A stretch of 64,000 nucleotides of DNA from Halocynthiibacter sp. SDUM655004. Its GTDB lineage: Bacteria > Pseudomonadota > Alphaproteobacteria > Rhodobacterales > Rhodobacteraceae. Shown here piece after piece: positions 28,156 to 35,941 of the stretch. The DNA lies in assembly GCF_026015885.1 (NCBI RefSeq), contig NZ_JAPDUG010000001.1:1240001-1304000 (forward strand), read 5' to 3'. The translations under genes were made by a program, and so were the position numbers. The notes beneath the pieces were generated by a model. It was given only the letters and a program-made list of their open reading frames with translations. It was not told the DNA's origin and did not search any database. Positions within the stretch are counted from its first letter, which is position 1, and each line of letters starts with the position of its first letter.

Positions 28156-28647
28156 GTGCGCATCGGACTATACCCGGGTACATTTGACCCGATCACCTTG
28201 GGGCATATTGATATCATCCGGCGCAGTACCGCTCTTGTGGATCGGCTTGTGATCGGCGTTGCGATTAACCGTGACAAAGGGCCGATGTTTGATCTGGATG
28301 AGCGGGTCTCGATGATTGAGGCGGAAATCGCGGGCCTGTCTAAAGAGACCGGAACCGAGATTGTCGTGCATCCGTTCGAGAATTTGCTGATCGATTGCGC
28401 CCATGATGTCGGGGCGCAGATTATCCTTCGCGGCCTTCGGGCGGTTGCGGATTTTGAATATGAGTATCAGATGGTCGGTATGAACCGTGCGCTCGACGAC
28501 AGCATTGAAACGGTGTTTTTGATGGCCGAGGCCAAGCATCAGGCCATTGCCAGTAAGCTGGTGAAGGAGATCGCACGGCTTGGCGGGGATGTGAGCAAGT
28601 TTGTGACACCCGCGGTAAACGGCGCTTTGGTGTCTCGGTTCCGCTAA
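28156..28647 (+). CDS. coaD: Pantetheine-phosphate adenylyltransferase
   Basis: Fourth step of coenzyme A synthesis: joins ATP and 4'-phosphopantetheine to dephospho-CoA. 163 residues with the nucleotidyltransferase signature YPGTFDPITLGHIDII at the start, ILRGLRAVADFEYEYQM for pantetheine binding, and the late SSKLVKEIARLGGDV-type segment (ASKLVKEIARLGGDVSKFV). The start codon is GTG at 28156 with AGGAGG eight bases ahead. A bidirectional terminator separates it from the convergent gap gene. Confidence 0.97.
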   Translation: MRIGLYPGTFDPITLGHIDIIRRSTALVDRLVIGVAINRDKGPMFDLDERVSMIEAEIAGLSKETGTEIVVHPFENLLIDCAHDVGAQIILRGLRAVADFEYEYQMVGMNRALDDSIETVFLMAEAKHQAIASKLVKEIARLGGDVSKFVTPAVNGALVSRFR

Positions 28648-28685
28648 ATCCGACTACGGGTTTCTAGATTAGACTAGATAAACAA

Positions 28686-28714
28686 AAAAGCCGCCCCGTA
28701 TTGAGGCGGCTTTT
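28686..28714. terminator. Bidirectional terminator between coaD and gap copy 1
   Basis: AAAAGCCGCC and GGCGGCTTTT flank a nine-base loop, with A- and T-runs on either side. It sits midway between the two convergent stop codons. Confidence 0.9.
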
Positions 28715-28736
28715 CTAATGTGTGTAAGCGTTAAGC

Positions 28737-29741
28737 TTAGATAAGTTTTGCCATCGCAACCGCTGTGTCGGCCATGCGGTTGGAGAAGCCCCACTCGTTG
28801 TCATACCAAGTCAGGATACGGCACATGTTGCCGTCCATTACCTTGGTCTGGTCAGTGGCAAAGATCGAGCTGTGGGGATCGTGGTTGAAGTCCATCGATA
28901 CCAGCTTGTGATCTGTGACGCCGAGGATACCCTTGAGCGGGCCTTCGGACGCGGCGGCGTGGATCGCAGCGTTGATCTCTTCGGCGGTTGTGTCGCGGCT
29001 GGCTTCGAATGTCAGGTCGACAACAGAAACGTTTGGCGTTGGCACGCGGATCGCAACGCCGTCCAGCTTGCCGTTAAGCTCTGGCAGCACGAGGCCAACG
29101 GCCTTGGCCGCGCCTGTGGACGTTGGGATCATGTTGCAGGCCGCAGCGCGGGCGCGATACAGGTCGCTGTGCATTGTATCGAGCGTTGGCTGGTCGCCTG
29201 TGTAGCTGTGGATCGTTGTCATGAAGCCGCGCTTGATGCCGATCACATCGTTCAGAACCTTGGCAACCGGCGAGAGACAGTTGGTTGTGCAAGAGGCGTT
29301 CGATACCACGATGTCTTCGGATGTGAGCGTGTTGTCGTTCACACCGTATACGATGGTTTTGTCAGCGCCTGCGGATGGCGCAGAGACAAGAACGCGGCTC
29401 GCGCCGTTTTCAAGGTGGATGGCGGCTTTGTCGCGCGCGGTAAAGATACCGGTACACTCAAGCACGATGTCGATGTGACCCCATGGAAGTTCGGCAGGGT
29501 TGCGGATTGCGGTTACGGCAATCGGGCCACGGCCCACGTCGATTGTGTTGTCGGTTGTGGTCACGTCATGCGGGAAACGGCCATGCACGGTGTCATAGCG
29601 CAGGAGGTGCGCGTTGGTTTCAACCGGACCAAGATCGTTGATCGCCACAACTTCAATATCGGTGCGGCCGGATTCAACGATGGCGCGCAGAACATTCCGG
29701 CCAATGCGTCCAAACCCGTTGATCGCTACTTTTACAGACAT
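28737..29741 (-). CDS. gap: Glyceraldehyde-3-phosphate dehydrogenase, copy 1 (NAD-type by sequence)
   Basis: Type I GAPDH of 334 residues: oxidative phosphorylation of glyceraldehyde 3-phosphate. NAD-binding [13 protein letters not shown] is followed by [17 protein letters not shown], whose Asp after the Asn is the residue that binds the NAD ribose and disfavours NADP. The catalytic cysteine is in [17 protein letters not shown], the phosphate site near TGDQPTLD, and [14 protein letters not shown] closes the protein. A perfect CceR-like palindrome precedes the gene (29784-29807). The second copy lies 313 bases upstream on the same strand with a small membrane ORF between. Confidence 0.97.
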   Translation of the reverse strand: MSVKVAINGFGRIGRNVLRAIVESGRTDIEVVAINDLGPVETNAHLLRYDTVHGRFPHDVTTTDNTIDVGRGPIAVTAIRNPAELPWGHIDIVLECTGIFTARDKAAIHLENGASRVLVSAPSAGADKTIVYGVNDNTLTSEDIVVSNASCTTNCLSPVAKVLNDVIGIKRGFMTTIHSYTGDQPTLDTMHSDLYRARAAACNMIPTSTGAAKAVGLVLPELNGKLDGVAIRVPTPNVSVVDLTFEASRDTTAEEINAAIHAAASEGPLKGILGVTDHKLVSMDFNHDPHSSIFATDQTKVMDGNMCRILTWYDNEWGFSNRMADTAVAMAKLI

Positions 29742-29783
29742 GCGTAGTCTCCTCGGACTTCAAATAGTATTGTATGGGGCCAC

Positions 29784-29807
29784 GGGCTTGTTATCGCTAA
29801 CAAGCCC
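29784..29807. promoter_or_regulatory. CceR-type (LacI family) operator upstream of gap copy 1
   Basis: The core TGTTATCGCTAACA (29789-29802) fits TGTTANCGNTAACA at all twelve fixed positions, the palindrome I recall for the CceR carbon-flux regulator of Rhodobacter sphaeroides. Symmetry extends to ten-base arms, GGGCTTGTTA and TAACAAGCCC, around TCGC. It is 43-66 bases before the gap start. Confidence 0.7.
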
Positions 29808-29893
29808 AAGATGCAATGGGCCTTAACCGAGGAGCGCGGATTTTGGCGGTTGAAATTGACGAAGGGGAAGGGTGCGTGCGCCGATGCGCAGGC

Positions 29894-30037
29894 TTAGCGC
29901 CAGAAGGCGATGTATTCGATCGCTTGTCCGAGGCGGCGCGCGGCGCGGACAGGGAAATCAAGGTGTAAGAAAAAGTGATCTGCGGCGAAAACCAGAAGGA
30001 TCACGCCGCAGATAATCAAAACCAGTCGTGTCGTCAT
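29894..30037 (-). CDS. 47-residue single-span membrane protein between the gap genes
   Basis: Short ORF starting MTTRLVLIICGVILLVFA and ending AIEYIAFWR. The first half is one hydrophobic helix (about 5-19), followed by an aromatic/His-rich stretch (DHFFLHLDF) and a basic amphipathic end (RAARRLGQ). It starts 16 bases after the stop of gap copy 2, and AGGAAG overlapping that stop can act as its ribosome binding site, so it is likely co-transcribed with gap copy 2. I recognise no named family. Small hydrophobic composition and tight spacing support a real gene; function is unknown. Confidence 0.6.
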   Translation of the reverse strand: MTTRLVLIICGVILLVFAADHFFLHLDFPVRAARRLGQAIEYIAFWR

Positions 30038-30053
30038 GCGCGCGCGCCACTTC

Positions 30054-31058
30054 CTAGGAGGTGAGGCGCCCCATTTCCGCAGCAACATCAGCCATGCGGC
30101 AGGAAAAGCCCCACTCGTTATCGTACCATGCCAGCACACGCACCATACGTTTGCCGACGACCTTGGTTTGGTCAGGGGCGAAGATAGAGGAATGTGAGGT
30201 GTGATTGAAGTCGATCGAGACTTTTTGTTCAGGATCATAGGCGAGGACCGCGCCCATGTGGCCGTTGGCGGCATTGGCGACGATCTCGTTGATGTCGTCT
30301 TTGGTTACGTCTTTGCCCGCTTGGAACGTCAGATCAACCGCGGAGACATTCGGTGTTGGTACCCGTATCGAGGTGCCGTCAAGTTTGCCGTCCAGCTCTG
30401 GCAGCACGAGGCCAAGCGCCTTGGCTGCACCTGTCGAGGTTGGGATCATCGCCATAGCGGCGGCGCGGGCGCGGTAGAGGTCTTTGTGGCGGCGGTCGAG
30501 CGTTGGCTGATCGCCGGTGTAGCTGTGGATCGTAGTCATGATGCCGCTTTCGATCCCGACAGCATCGTTCAGCACCTTCGCCAGCGGCGCGAGGCAGTTG
30601 GTGGTGCAGGAGCCGTTGGACACGATCTTGTCTTGGGGCAGGAGATCACGATGGTTCACGCCATAAACGACTGTGCGCGCCACATTGGTGGCAGGCGCAG
30701 AGATCAGAACGCGTTTTGCGCCACGCTCAAGGTGGACCGCCGATTTATCGCCGTCGTTGAATTTGCCGGTACATTCCAAAACAACGTCACAGCCGGACCA
30801 GTCAAGCTCTTCTGGGTTATATGTGCTCATCACGTCCATCGGGCCACGGCCCAAATCAAGCGTGTTGCCGTTGACCCGAATATCGCCCGCAAAGCGGCCA
30901 TGCACGGAGTCATATTTTAGCAAATGTGCGTTTGTTTCGATGGGTCCGGTTGCGTTAAGTTTGACAACCTGAACGTCGTTGCGGCCGCTCTCTGCGATAT
31001 GGGCCAATGTACAGCGGCCAATGCGGCCAAATCCGTTAATCCCGACTGTGACGGTCAT
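30054..31058 (-). CDS. gap: Glyceraldehyde-3-phosphate dehydrogenase, copy 2 (NADP-type/GapB-like by one residue)
   Basis: Second type I GAPDH, also 334 residues. Motifs are intact: GFGRIGRCTLAHI, catalytic Cys in [31 protein letters not shown]. At the coenzyme-selecting position it has VVKLNATGPIETNAHLL, with Ala in place of the Asp of copy 1; in Bacillus GapB the same change (NAS) goes with NADP use and gluconeogenic direction. The inference that copy 2 runs toward sugar synthesis rests mainly on that residue. Its upstream region holds three CceR-like sites. RBS AAAGAGGA precedes the ATG. It is followed by the 47-residue membrane ORF. Confidence 0.97.
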   Translation of the reverse strand: MTVTVGINGFGRIGRCTLAHIAESGRNDVQVVKLNATGPIETNAHLLKYDSVHGRFAGDIRVNGNTLDLGRGPMDVMSTYNPEELDWSGCDVVLECTGKFNDGDKSAVHLERGAKRVLISAPATNVARTVVYGVNHRDLLPQDKIVSNGSCTTNCLAPLAKVLNDAVGIESGIMTTIHSYTGDQPTLDRRHKDLYRARAAAMAMIPTSTGAAKALGLVLPELDGKLDGTSIRVPTPNVSAVDLTFQAGKDVTKDDINEIVANAANGHMGAVLAYDPEQKVSIDFNHTSHSSIFAPDQTKVVGKRMVRVLAWYDNEWGFSCRMADVAAEMGRLTS

Positions 31059-31170
31059 AGCGTATCCTCTTTTTCGCGGTCATCAGGGGCCTCTGACGAC
31101 TTGGCGATTACGGGGGTATATAGGGGAAAACCTAACATATTCCGAGGGTAAAACCGCTTTATTCGCAATA

Positions 31171-31184
31171 TGTTAGCGCAAAAC
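31171..31184. promoter_or_regulatory. CceR-like half site A upstream of gap copy 2
   Basis: TGTTAGCGCAAAAC keeps the left half and central CG of the palindrome; nine of twelve fixed positions match, the right half being degenerate. Confidence 0.35.
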
Positions 31185-31190
31185 ATTGCC

Positions 31191-31204
31191 CGTTGGCGCT
31201 AACA
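31191..31204. promoter_or_regulatory. CceR-like site B upstream of gap copy 2
   Basis: CGTTGGCGCTAACA matches ten of twelve fixed positions of TGTTANCGNTAACA. Its start is 20 bases after site A, close to two helical turns. Confidence 0.5.
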
Positions 31205-31233
31205 GGACGTAGCGTTTTATCTTGGGCATTCGA

Positions 31234-31247
31234 TGTTGGCGTTAACA
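31234..31247. promoter_or_regulatory. CceR-like site C upstream of gap copy 2
   Basis: TGTTGGCGTTAACA matches eleven of twelve fixed positions. It is 43 bases beyond site B, about four helical turns, so looping or cooperative binding is possible. Confidence 0.55.
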
Positions 31248-31500
31248 ATTTGTGGTCCAGAGTCTGGCAAAGGAATCACTTCGGCGTGGGCGTTGTGAGT
31301 GAGGTTGGAAAATCGGCTTGTGGTGCATTACGTTATAACATAACTATTGGGCCGCAAGATTCTAGCGACGAAGAGGGCTCCGCGCGTATGCAGGCGAAAT
31401 CACAAACAATCATTGAATTTAGCGTTTCGCGGGGTTGGTTGGAGATACTGAAGTATTGCGCGGCGGGGCACCAGTTGCAGATCAAGGTGAATGCGCTCTG

Positions 31501-31791
31501 ATGGCTGGAAACCTTGGCCGCACAAGCCTCAAGTGCAAGCGCCGTTCATCCGACCCGATGCGGGATTACGATCGCCTTCCAAGAGAGTTGCGAATTTGGC
31601 TTTCTGGGGCGGTGCTGCCATGGCGGCCGCGCTCTGTGCGGCGTGCGTTTGATGCAGCACTGTCGCGAACTGGCGGTGTTGGACCTGCGCTGGCGGAACT
31701 GGACCGCATCGAGCGGAGAATCGTTTCCAAAGACGCGCGTAAAATCTGGGGGCAAGATCACCCCAACGTTTCCAACGTAAATAGAGTTTGA
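31501..31791 (+). CDS. DUF6525-like conserved protein
   Basis: Small protein of 96 residues, basic at the N-terminus. The segment SLKCKRRSSDPMRDYDRLPRE followed by LSGAVLPWRPRSVRRAFD resembles a Rhodobacterales-specific family I know as DUF6525 (pattern N-lg-tSLkrrrr-dPMr-yd-LP-elR-Wl-A-LPWsP-S). Start chosen at 31501 because AAGGTG lies ahead and because the family pattern begins right there with GNLGRTSLK. Function unknown. It converges on tkt with the tkt terminator between. The family name is from memory and should be treated as tentative; that the ORF is real is better supported. Confidence 0.65.
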   Translation: MAGNLGRTSLKCKRRSSDPMRDYDRLPRELRIWLSGAVLPWRPRSVRRAFDAALSRTGGVGPALAELDRIERRIVSKDARKIWGQDHPNVSNVNRV

Positions 31792-31830
31792 GTTTGGCAG
31801 AAAGGCTTGTGCTTCGCTGCTGTAGAAACG

Positions 31831-31863
31831 AAAAGCCCCGCCGAAACGCATCCGGCGGGGCTT
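31831..31863 (-). terminator. Intrinsic terminator of tkt
   Basis: Eleven-base perfect stem AAGCCCCGCCG / CGGCGGGGCTT with a nine-base loop; on the minus strand it is followed by TTCGTTTC after two further T. It starts 26 bases past the tkt stop and may also stop the convergent DUF6525-like transcript. Confidence 0.85.
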
Positions 31864-31888
31864 AAAATACTGTAAGGCCGGTCGAGGA

Positions 31889-33910
31889 CTAGAGCCCGAG
31901 CAGCGCCTTGACCTTGGCAACTGTGTTTTCGGCGGTGATGCCGTATTTCACAAAGAGCTCTTCAGCAGGAGCAGAAGCGCCGAAGCCTTCCATGCCGACG
32001 AACCCAGCCTTGTTGGCCTTGCCGCGCTCACCTGTGAGCCATTTGTCCCAACCCATTTGAACGCCGGCTTCGATCGCAACCCGAACCGGGCCGCCTGGAA
32101 GCACGCGCTTGCGATAGGCTTCGTCCTGCGCTTCGAAAAGTTCCATACATGGCATGGAAACAACGCGTGTACCGATGCCCTCTGCTTCAAGGAGCTCTTG
32201 CGCTTCAAGCGCAACCGACACTTCGGAACCTGTTGCCATCAGGATAACCTGACGTTTGGCAACCGCATCCTTGAGAACATAGCCACCAAGCGCGGTCATG
32301 TTCTTGTTCTTATGCTCTGTCCGAACGGTCGGCAGCCCCTGACGGGAAAGCGCCAGAACCGATGGAGTGGATTTAGACGTAAACGCAACTTCCCATGCCT
32401 CGGCTGTTTCAACCGTGTCGGCGGGGCGGAACACATATGTGTTTGGCGTTGCGCGCGAAATCGCGAGATGCTCGACAGGCTGGTGTGTCGGGCCGTCTTC
32501 GCCAAGGCCGATGCTGTCGTGGGTCATCACGAATACAGTCGGGATCTTGCTCAACGCGGCGAGGCGCATCGCAGGGCGGGCATAGTCTGTGAAACACATG
32601 AATGTGCCGCCGTAGGGGCGCATGCCGCCATGCAGCGCCATGCCGTTCATTGCGCTGGCCATGCCGTGCTCGCGGATACCCCAATAGACGTAACGCCCTT
32701 TGCGGTCCTCTGGCGAGAACACACCCAGATCAGCAGTCTTGGTGTTGTTGGAGCCAGTGAGGTCAGCAGATCCGCCAACAGTTTCCCACATCAGCGGGTT
32801 CAAGACCTCAAGCGCCAATTCGCTGGATTTACGTGTGGCAACCTTTGGCTGCTCTTCGGAAACCTTTTTCTTAAGAGCTTTGACCGCAGCCGAGATTTTC
32901 TTAGGCGCTTCAAGCGCATAAGCGCGGTTGAACTCATTCTGTTTGTTGCCGGAGAGGCTCGCGAAGCGCTCTTGCCATTCTGCAAAGGCCGCAGCGCCTT
33001 TTTCGCCCATGGCTTCCCACTGGGATTTTATGTCAGCGGGGATGTCAAACGGACCATGCTCCCAGCCGTAGGCTGTACGGGTGTTGGCAATCAGTGTTGC
33101 GTCTGTAAGGGCACCGTGGCCTTTGGACGTGTCCTGAGCGGAGGAGCCGAGCGCGATGTGGGTTTCACAGGCGATCATCGAAGGCTTGCCGGATTTCTTC
33201 GCAGCGGTGATCGCAGCATCAATCGCAATCGGATCGTGGCCGTCGATCTCCTGCACGTGCCAACCAGATGCCTTGAAACGCATAACCTGATCGGTACGGT
33301 CGGACAGATCAACGGTGCCGTCGATGGTGATGTTGTTGTTGTCCCAGAAGACGATCAGCTTGGAAAGCTCGTGGCGTCCTGCGATGCCGATGGCTTCTTG
33401 GCTTACGCCTTCCATGAGGCAACCGTCGCCCGCGATCACATATGTATAGTGATCGACAACCTTCTTGCCGAATTGCGCGCGCTGAAGTTCTTCGGCCATT
33501 GCAAAGCCAACCGAGTTCGCAATCCCCTGACCGAGTGGGCCGGTGGTTGTTTCAACGCCGTCGAGAAGGAAATTTTCTGGGTGACCCGCTGTGAGCGCGC
33601 CGGACTGGCGGAAGTTCTTGAGCTGCTCGAGTGTGACTTGCTCGTAACCTGTGAGGTGAAGCAGGGAATAGACCAGCATGGAGCCGTGACCTGCGGACAG
33701 GATAAACCGGTCCCGATCAGGCCAAAGCGGGTTCTTTGGGTCAAACTTCAGATGCTTTTCAAACAGAACAGTCGCCACATCGGCCATGCCCATAGGCATA
33801 CCGGAGTGACCGGAGTTTGCAGCGGCCACGGCATCCAGTGTCAGGACACGGATTGCGGCGGCTTTGTTCCAATGTTCGGGGTGCTCTTTGCGGAGAGTTG
33901 CAATATCCAC
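31889..33910 (-). CDS. tkt: Transketolase
   Basis: Thiamine-diphosphate enzyme of 673 residues transferring two-carbon units between sugar phosphates in the pentose phosphate pathway. Marks: [15 protein letters not shown] near the start, [18 protein letters not shown], the ThDP motif [13 protein letters not shown] ... [11 protein letters not shown], and the second-domain [17 protein letters not shown] and [21 protein letters not shown]. Length and motifs are canonical. It lies in a central-carbon cluster with two gap genes, and its upstream region has a weak CceR-like half site. No phosphoglycerate kinase or aldolase gene is adjacent in this window. Confidence 0.98.
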   Translation of the reverse strand: MDIATLRKEHPEHWNKAAAIRVLTLDAVAAANSGHSGMPMGMADVATVLFEKHLKFDPKNPLWPDRDRFILSAGHGSMLVYSLLHLTGYEQVTLEQLKNFRQSGALTAGHPENFLLDGVETTTGPLGQGIANSVGFAMAEELQRAQFGKKVVDHYTYVIAGDGCLMEGVSQEAIGIAGRHELSKLIVFWDNNNITIDGTVDLSDRTDQVMRFKASGWHVQEIDGHDPIAIDAAITAAKKSGKPSMIACETHIALGSSAQDTSKGHGALTDATLIANTRTAYGWEHGPFDIPADIKSQWEAMGEKGAAAFAEWQERFASLSGNKQNEFNRAYALEAPKKISAAVKALKKKVSEEQPKVATRKSSELALEVLNPLMWETVGGSADLTGSNNTKTADLGVFSPEDRKGRYVYWGIREHGMASAMNGMALHGGMRPYGGTFMCFTDYARPAMRLAALSKIPTVFVMTHDSIGLGEDGPTHQPVEHLAISRATPNTYVFRPADTVETAEAWEVAFTSKSTPSVLALSRQGLPTVRTEHKNKNMTALGGYVLKDAVAKRQVILMATGSEVSVALEAQELLEAEGIGTRVVSMPCMELFEAQDEAYRKRVLPGGPVRVAIEAGVQMGWDKWLTGERGKANKAGFVGMEGFGASAPAEELFVKYGITAENTVAKVKALLGL

Positions 33911-33935
33911 GAGTATTCCTCTGGTTGGGCTCTTT

Positions 33936-33949
33936 TGTTAGCGGTTTGA
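33936..33949. promoter_or_regulatory. Weak CceR-like half site upstream of tkt
   Basis: TGTTAGCGGTTTGA keeps the left half and central CG (nine of twelve fixed positions). It lies 26 bases before the tkt start. Confidence 0.3.
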
Positions 33950-34132
33950 TAGCAAGTGTTTCGTAAAGTGCAAGGATGCAAGCTCCCTGAGCGGGAAAAG
34001 AGGCGGCAAAAAGGGGCGCAATTCGAAATTCGCTGCGATAAACTGACCATCAAGCGGTGTTTTGGCACGATTCGTGGTTTTACTGCCGCGCGGGTTTGCT
34101 ACAATCAGACGTGTTGACGTCATTACCGGACC

Positions 34133-34267
34133 ATGTCGAAAGATTGCGGTTCGGACGGTCGGCACGCTGGCAAGCGCCACATCGAAAAGCGCCGTAAAGA
34201 GGCGCGGAAATGGGATCACCGTCGAATGGCGCAGCCCCGCAGGCAGGCCGAGGAGAGAGGCACATGA
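34133..34267 (+). CDS. Candidate 44-residue basic protein coupled to the coiled-coil gene
   Basis: ORF MSKDCGSDGRHAGKRHIEK ... ending ERGT, very rich in Arg and Lys, with its TGA overlapping the ATG of the next gene (ATGA). That overlap suggests translational coupling in a three-gene unit with the ZapA pair. A ribosome binding site is weak (CCGGA three bases ahead). No family recognised; composition could also arise by chance in this GC-rich leader, so it is a candidate only. The other 220 bases up to tkt hold promoters and nothing else I can name. Confidence 0.4.
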   Translation: MSKDCGSDGRHAGKRHIEKRRKEARKWDHRRMAQPRRQAEERGT

Positions 34268-34719
34268 GCGAGATCACAGAGTTTGAACAAAGAATTATGG
34301 CAGCTTTTGCGCGGATTAATTCGGGCGTGGAGCGGTTTGAAAAAGGTGAGAGTGCAGCCCTGAAGGAAGCGCTTGAAGCAGAGCGCTCGGTCAATGCCCA
34401 GCTTGAGGAGCGCGTCCGCGCTATCAAAACCAAGCAAGAGCAAACATTGGCCAGCCTTGAGCGGCAGGTTGCTTCGCTTCAGGAGAGCATCGGTACGCTC
34501 GAAGGCGATGTTGGCCGCCTCAAGGGGGTGAATGCCGAATTGCGCAAGAACAACGCCGCCTTGCGGCAGGCGATTGCTGATGGGGTTGCAGACAAAGAGC
34601 TTGTTGACGCCTCGCTTCAGGCCGAGCTTGAAGGCGTGAAAAGCGCGCAGGCCAGCGACCGAAACGAGCTTGATGGGATCATCAAGGATCTAGAGACGCT
34701 GATTGGGGAGAATGCATAA
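34264..34719 (+). CDS. Coiled-coil protein preceding zapA (ZauP-like)
   Basis: Cytoplasmic protein of 151 residues, nearly all heptad coiled coil: EFEQRIMAAFARINSGVERF, then long runs such as LASLERQVASLQESIGTLEG and LKGVNAELRKNNAALR. Its stop overlaps the zapA start (TAATG), so the two are coupled. In Caulobacter a coiled-coil protein, ZauP, encoded directly upstream of zapA, works with ZapA to focus the FtsZ ring; position, size and structure here match that description. Start ATG at 34264 is preceded by GAGGAGAG. The ZauP assignment is by synteny and architecture, not by motif. Confidence 0.8.
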   Translation: MSEITEFEQRIMAAFARINSGVERFEKGESAALKEALEAERSVNAQLEERVRAIKTKQEQTLASLERQVASLQESIGTLEGDVGRLKGVNAELRKNNAALRQAIADGVADKELVDASLQAELEGVKSAQASDRNELDGIIKDLETLIGENA

Positions 34720-35105
34720 TGCCTGAGATCAAAATCACAATTGGCGGACGCGATTTCGAAGTTGGGTGCCAGGAGGGGGAAGAACATTTCCTTCAGGCCG
34801 CTGCCGCACTGCTGGATGGCGAAGCCTCGGTTCTGGCGGAACAAATCGGGCGCATGCCCGAAGCGCGGATGCTTTTGATGGCGGGCCTGATGCTTGCGGA
34901 CAAAACAGCCGGGCTTGAGGAGCGGCTGGCGCAGGCCAATGACAAACTCGCGACGCAAGAGCAATTGCTCGAAGAATTGCGCGCGCGACCGACTGTTCCG
35001 GATCAGGTTGCGGTGATCCCGCAAGAGATCAAAGATACGCTCGCAGAAATCGCCGCACGTGCCGAATCCGTGGCCGATACGATCGAAGAAAAGGCAAATG
35101 CTTGA
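34719..35105 (+). CDS. zapA: Cell division protein ZapA
   Basis: FtsZ-associated protein of 128 residues that cross-links protofilaments in the Z ring. The N-terminal globular part (PEIKITIGGRDFEVGCQEGEE then AAALLDGEASVLAEQIGRMPEARMLLMAGLMLADKT) is the ZapA fold; the C-terminal half is a coiled coil for dimer and tetramer formation. The start shares one base with the upstream stop. A strong terminator follows. In some bacteria 6S RNA lies next to zapA, but the 100 bases here are too short to hold it. Confidence 0.9.
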   Translation: MPEIKITIGGRDFEVGCQEGEEHFLQAAAALLDGEASVLAEQIGRMPEARMLLMAGLMLADKTAGLEERLAQANDKLATQEQLLEELRARPTVPDQVAVIPQEIKDTLAEIAARAESVADTIEEKANA

Positions 35106-35143
35106 ACGTTAAGCTTCGCGGTCAAGCCTTTGGAATAAAGTAG

Positions 35144-35173
35144 AAAAGCCCGCCAATATGGCGGGCTTTTTTT
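35144..35173. terminator. Strong terminator between zapA and grxD
   Basis: AAAAGCCCGCC / GGCGGGCTTTT with loop AATAT and seven T in total on the plus strand; A-run on the other side makes it bidirectional for the convergent glutaredoxin gene. Confidence 0.92.
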
Positions 35174-35204
35174 GTTGGTTCGTTGCAGAATTTAGAATTT
35201 TGAA

Positions 35205-35564
35205 CTAGGCGTTTGCTTCGCGGATTTTGTCGGCAGCTTCTTTGCTGAACGCGACTTCGTTTTCGGCAAACAGCGTATCAAGCTCACCGGAAAGCGTCAT
35301 CTCTGTTACGATGTCACATCCGCCCACAAACTCGCCTTTTACATAGAGCTGCGGGATTGTTGGCCAATCGCTGTAGTCTTTGATGCCTTGACGGAGTTCA
35401 TCGTCGGCCAGAACATTCACGTCGGCGAAATCGACGCCCATGAAGTTCAAAACACCGGCCACGCGGCTTGAAAATCCGCATTGTGGCATCTCTTTGGTGC
35501 CTTTCATAAAGAGGACCACATCATTGTTGGTTACGGTCTCTTTGATTTGTGTCTCTGCGCTCAT
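35205..35564 (-). CDS. grxD: Monothiol glutaredoxin, Grx4 family
   Basis: Iron-sulfur-handling glutaredoxin of 119 residues. The active site is CGFS (Cys29) in [15 protein letters not shown], with KGTKEMPQ before it and the glutathione-binding [20 protein letters not shown] after it. CGFS glutaredoxins form a [2Fe-2S] complex with BolA proteins, and a bolA gene lies immediately upstream on the same strand (59 bases apart), so the pair very likely act together in iron-sulfur cluster transfer or iron sensing. Confidence 0.96.
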   Translation of the reverse strand: MSAETQIKETVTNNDVVLFMKGTKEMPQCGFSSRVAGVLNFMGVDFADVNVLADDELRQGIKDYSDWPTIPQLYVKGEFVGGCDIVTEMTLSGELDTLFAENEVAFSKEAADKIREANA

Positions 35565-35622
35565 CGGAGCTTCCTTTTTGTGTCAAACCTTCTGCAAAGA
35601 AGGGGTATTTCGGGGAGGCGCG

Positions 35623-35865
35623 TTATTCCGGAACCTTGGTGGTCAGTGCCAAGGCGTGCAGTGCGCCGTTGTTGCCGTCCATTGCGCCTTTGAGGCTCGC
35701 ATAGACAGCGCGTTGCTGTTGCACACGGTTCATGCCGCGGAAGCTTTCGTCCGTAACTTCCGCCGCCCAGTGGTTGCCGTCGCCGGCGAGGTCGGTGATT
35801 GTGATCTTTGCGTTGGGAAAGCCAGCGCGGATCAGGTCTTCGATTTCTTGGGCTTGCATTGCCAT
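35623..35865 (-). CDS. bolA: BolA family protein
   Basis: Small protein of 80 residues with the KH-like BolA fold: start MAMQAQEIEDLIRAGFPNA, then GDGNHWAAEVTDESFRG and QRAVYASLKGAMDG. The conserved late His (GALHALALTTKV) that helps bind the shared [2Fe-2S] cluster is present. I chose ATG at 35865 because AGGAGA precedes it; an open extension to 35925 is poor. Size and sequence suggest the IbaG/BolA2 type that partners monothiol glutaredoxin, and the glutaredoxin gene follows directly. Confidence 0.93.
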   Translation of the reverse strand: MAMQAQEIEDLIRAGFPNAKITITDLAGDGNHWAAEVTDESFRGMNRVQQQRAVYASLKGAMDGNNGALHALALTTKVPE

Positions 35866-35941
35866 TGTTGGTTCTCCTGTTGGGCCAAACCTAATCCGCA
35901 CGTTTGCGAAGTTCAAGGCAGGCAAAGCAGGAAAGGGCGCG

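Larger units (their letters stand above)
31059..31500. other. Intergenic region between gap copy 2 and the DUF6525-like gene
   Basis: About 440 bases without a secure gene. It carries the divergent promoters and three CceR-like sites (31171, 31191, 31234). A short frame 31390-31501 (MQAKSQTIIEFSVSRGW..., 37 codons) ends in TGATG overlapping the next start and might be a leader peptide, but I see no family likeness and do not call it. Confidence 0.5.

Noticed and set aside
31390-31501. 37-codon ORF ending in TGATG before the DUF6525-like gene
   Set aside because: Coupling is suggestive but sequence has no likeness and no clear ribosome binding site.
32057-33949. Long open frame (630 codons) on the plus strand antisense to tkt
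   Set aside because: Mirror of the codon bias of a strongly supported gene; protein has no family character.
35106-35204. 6S RNA expected next to zapA
   Set aside because: Only about 100 bases and mostly terminator; too short.
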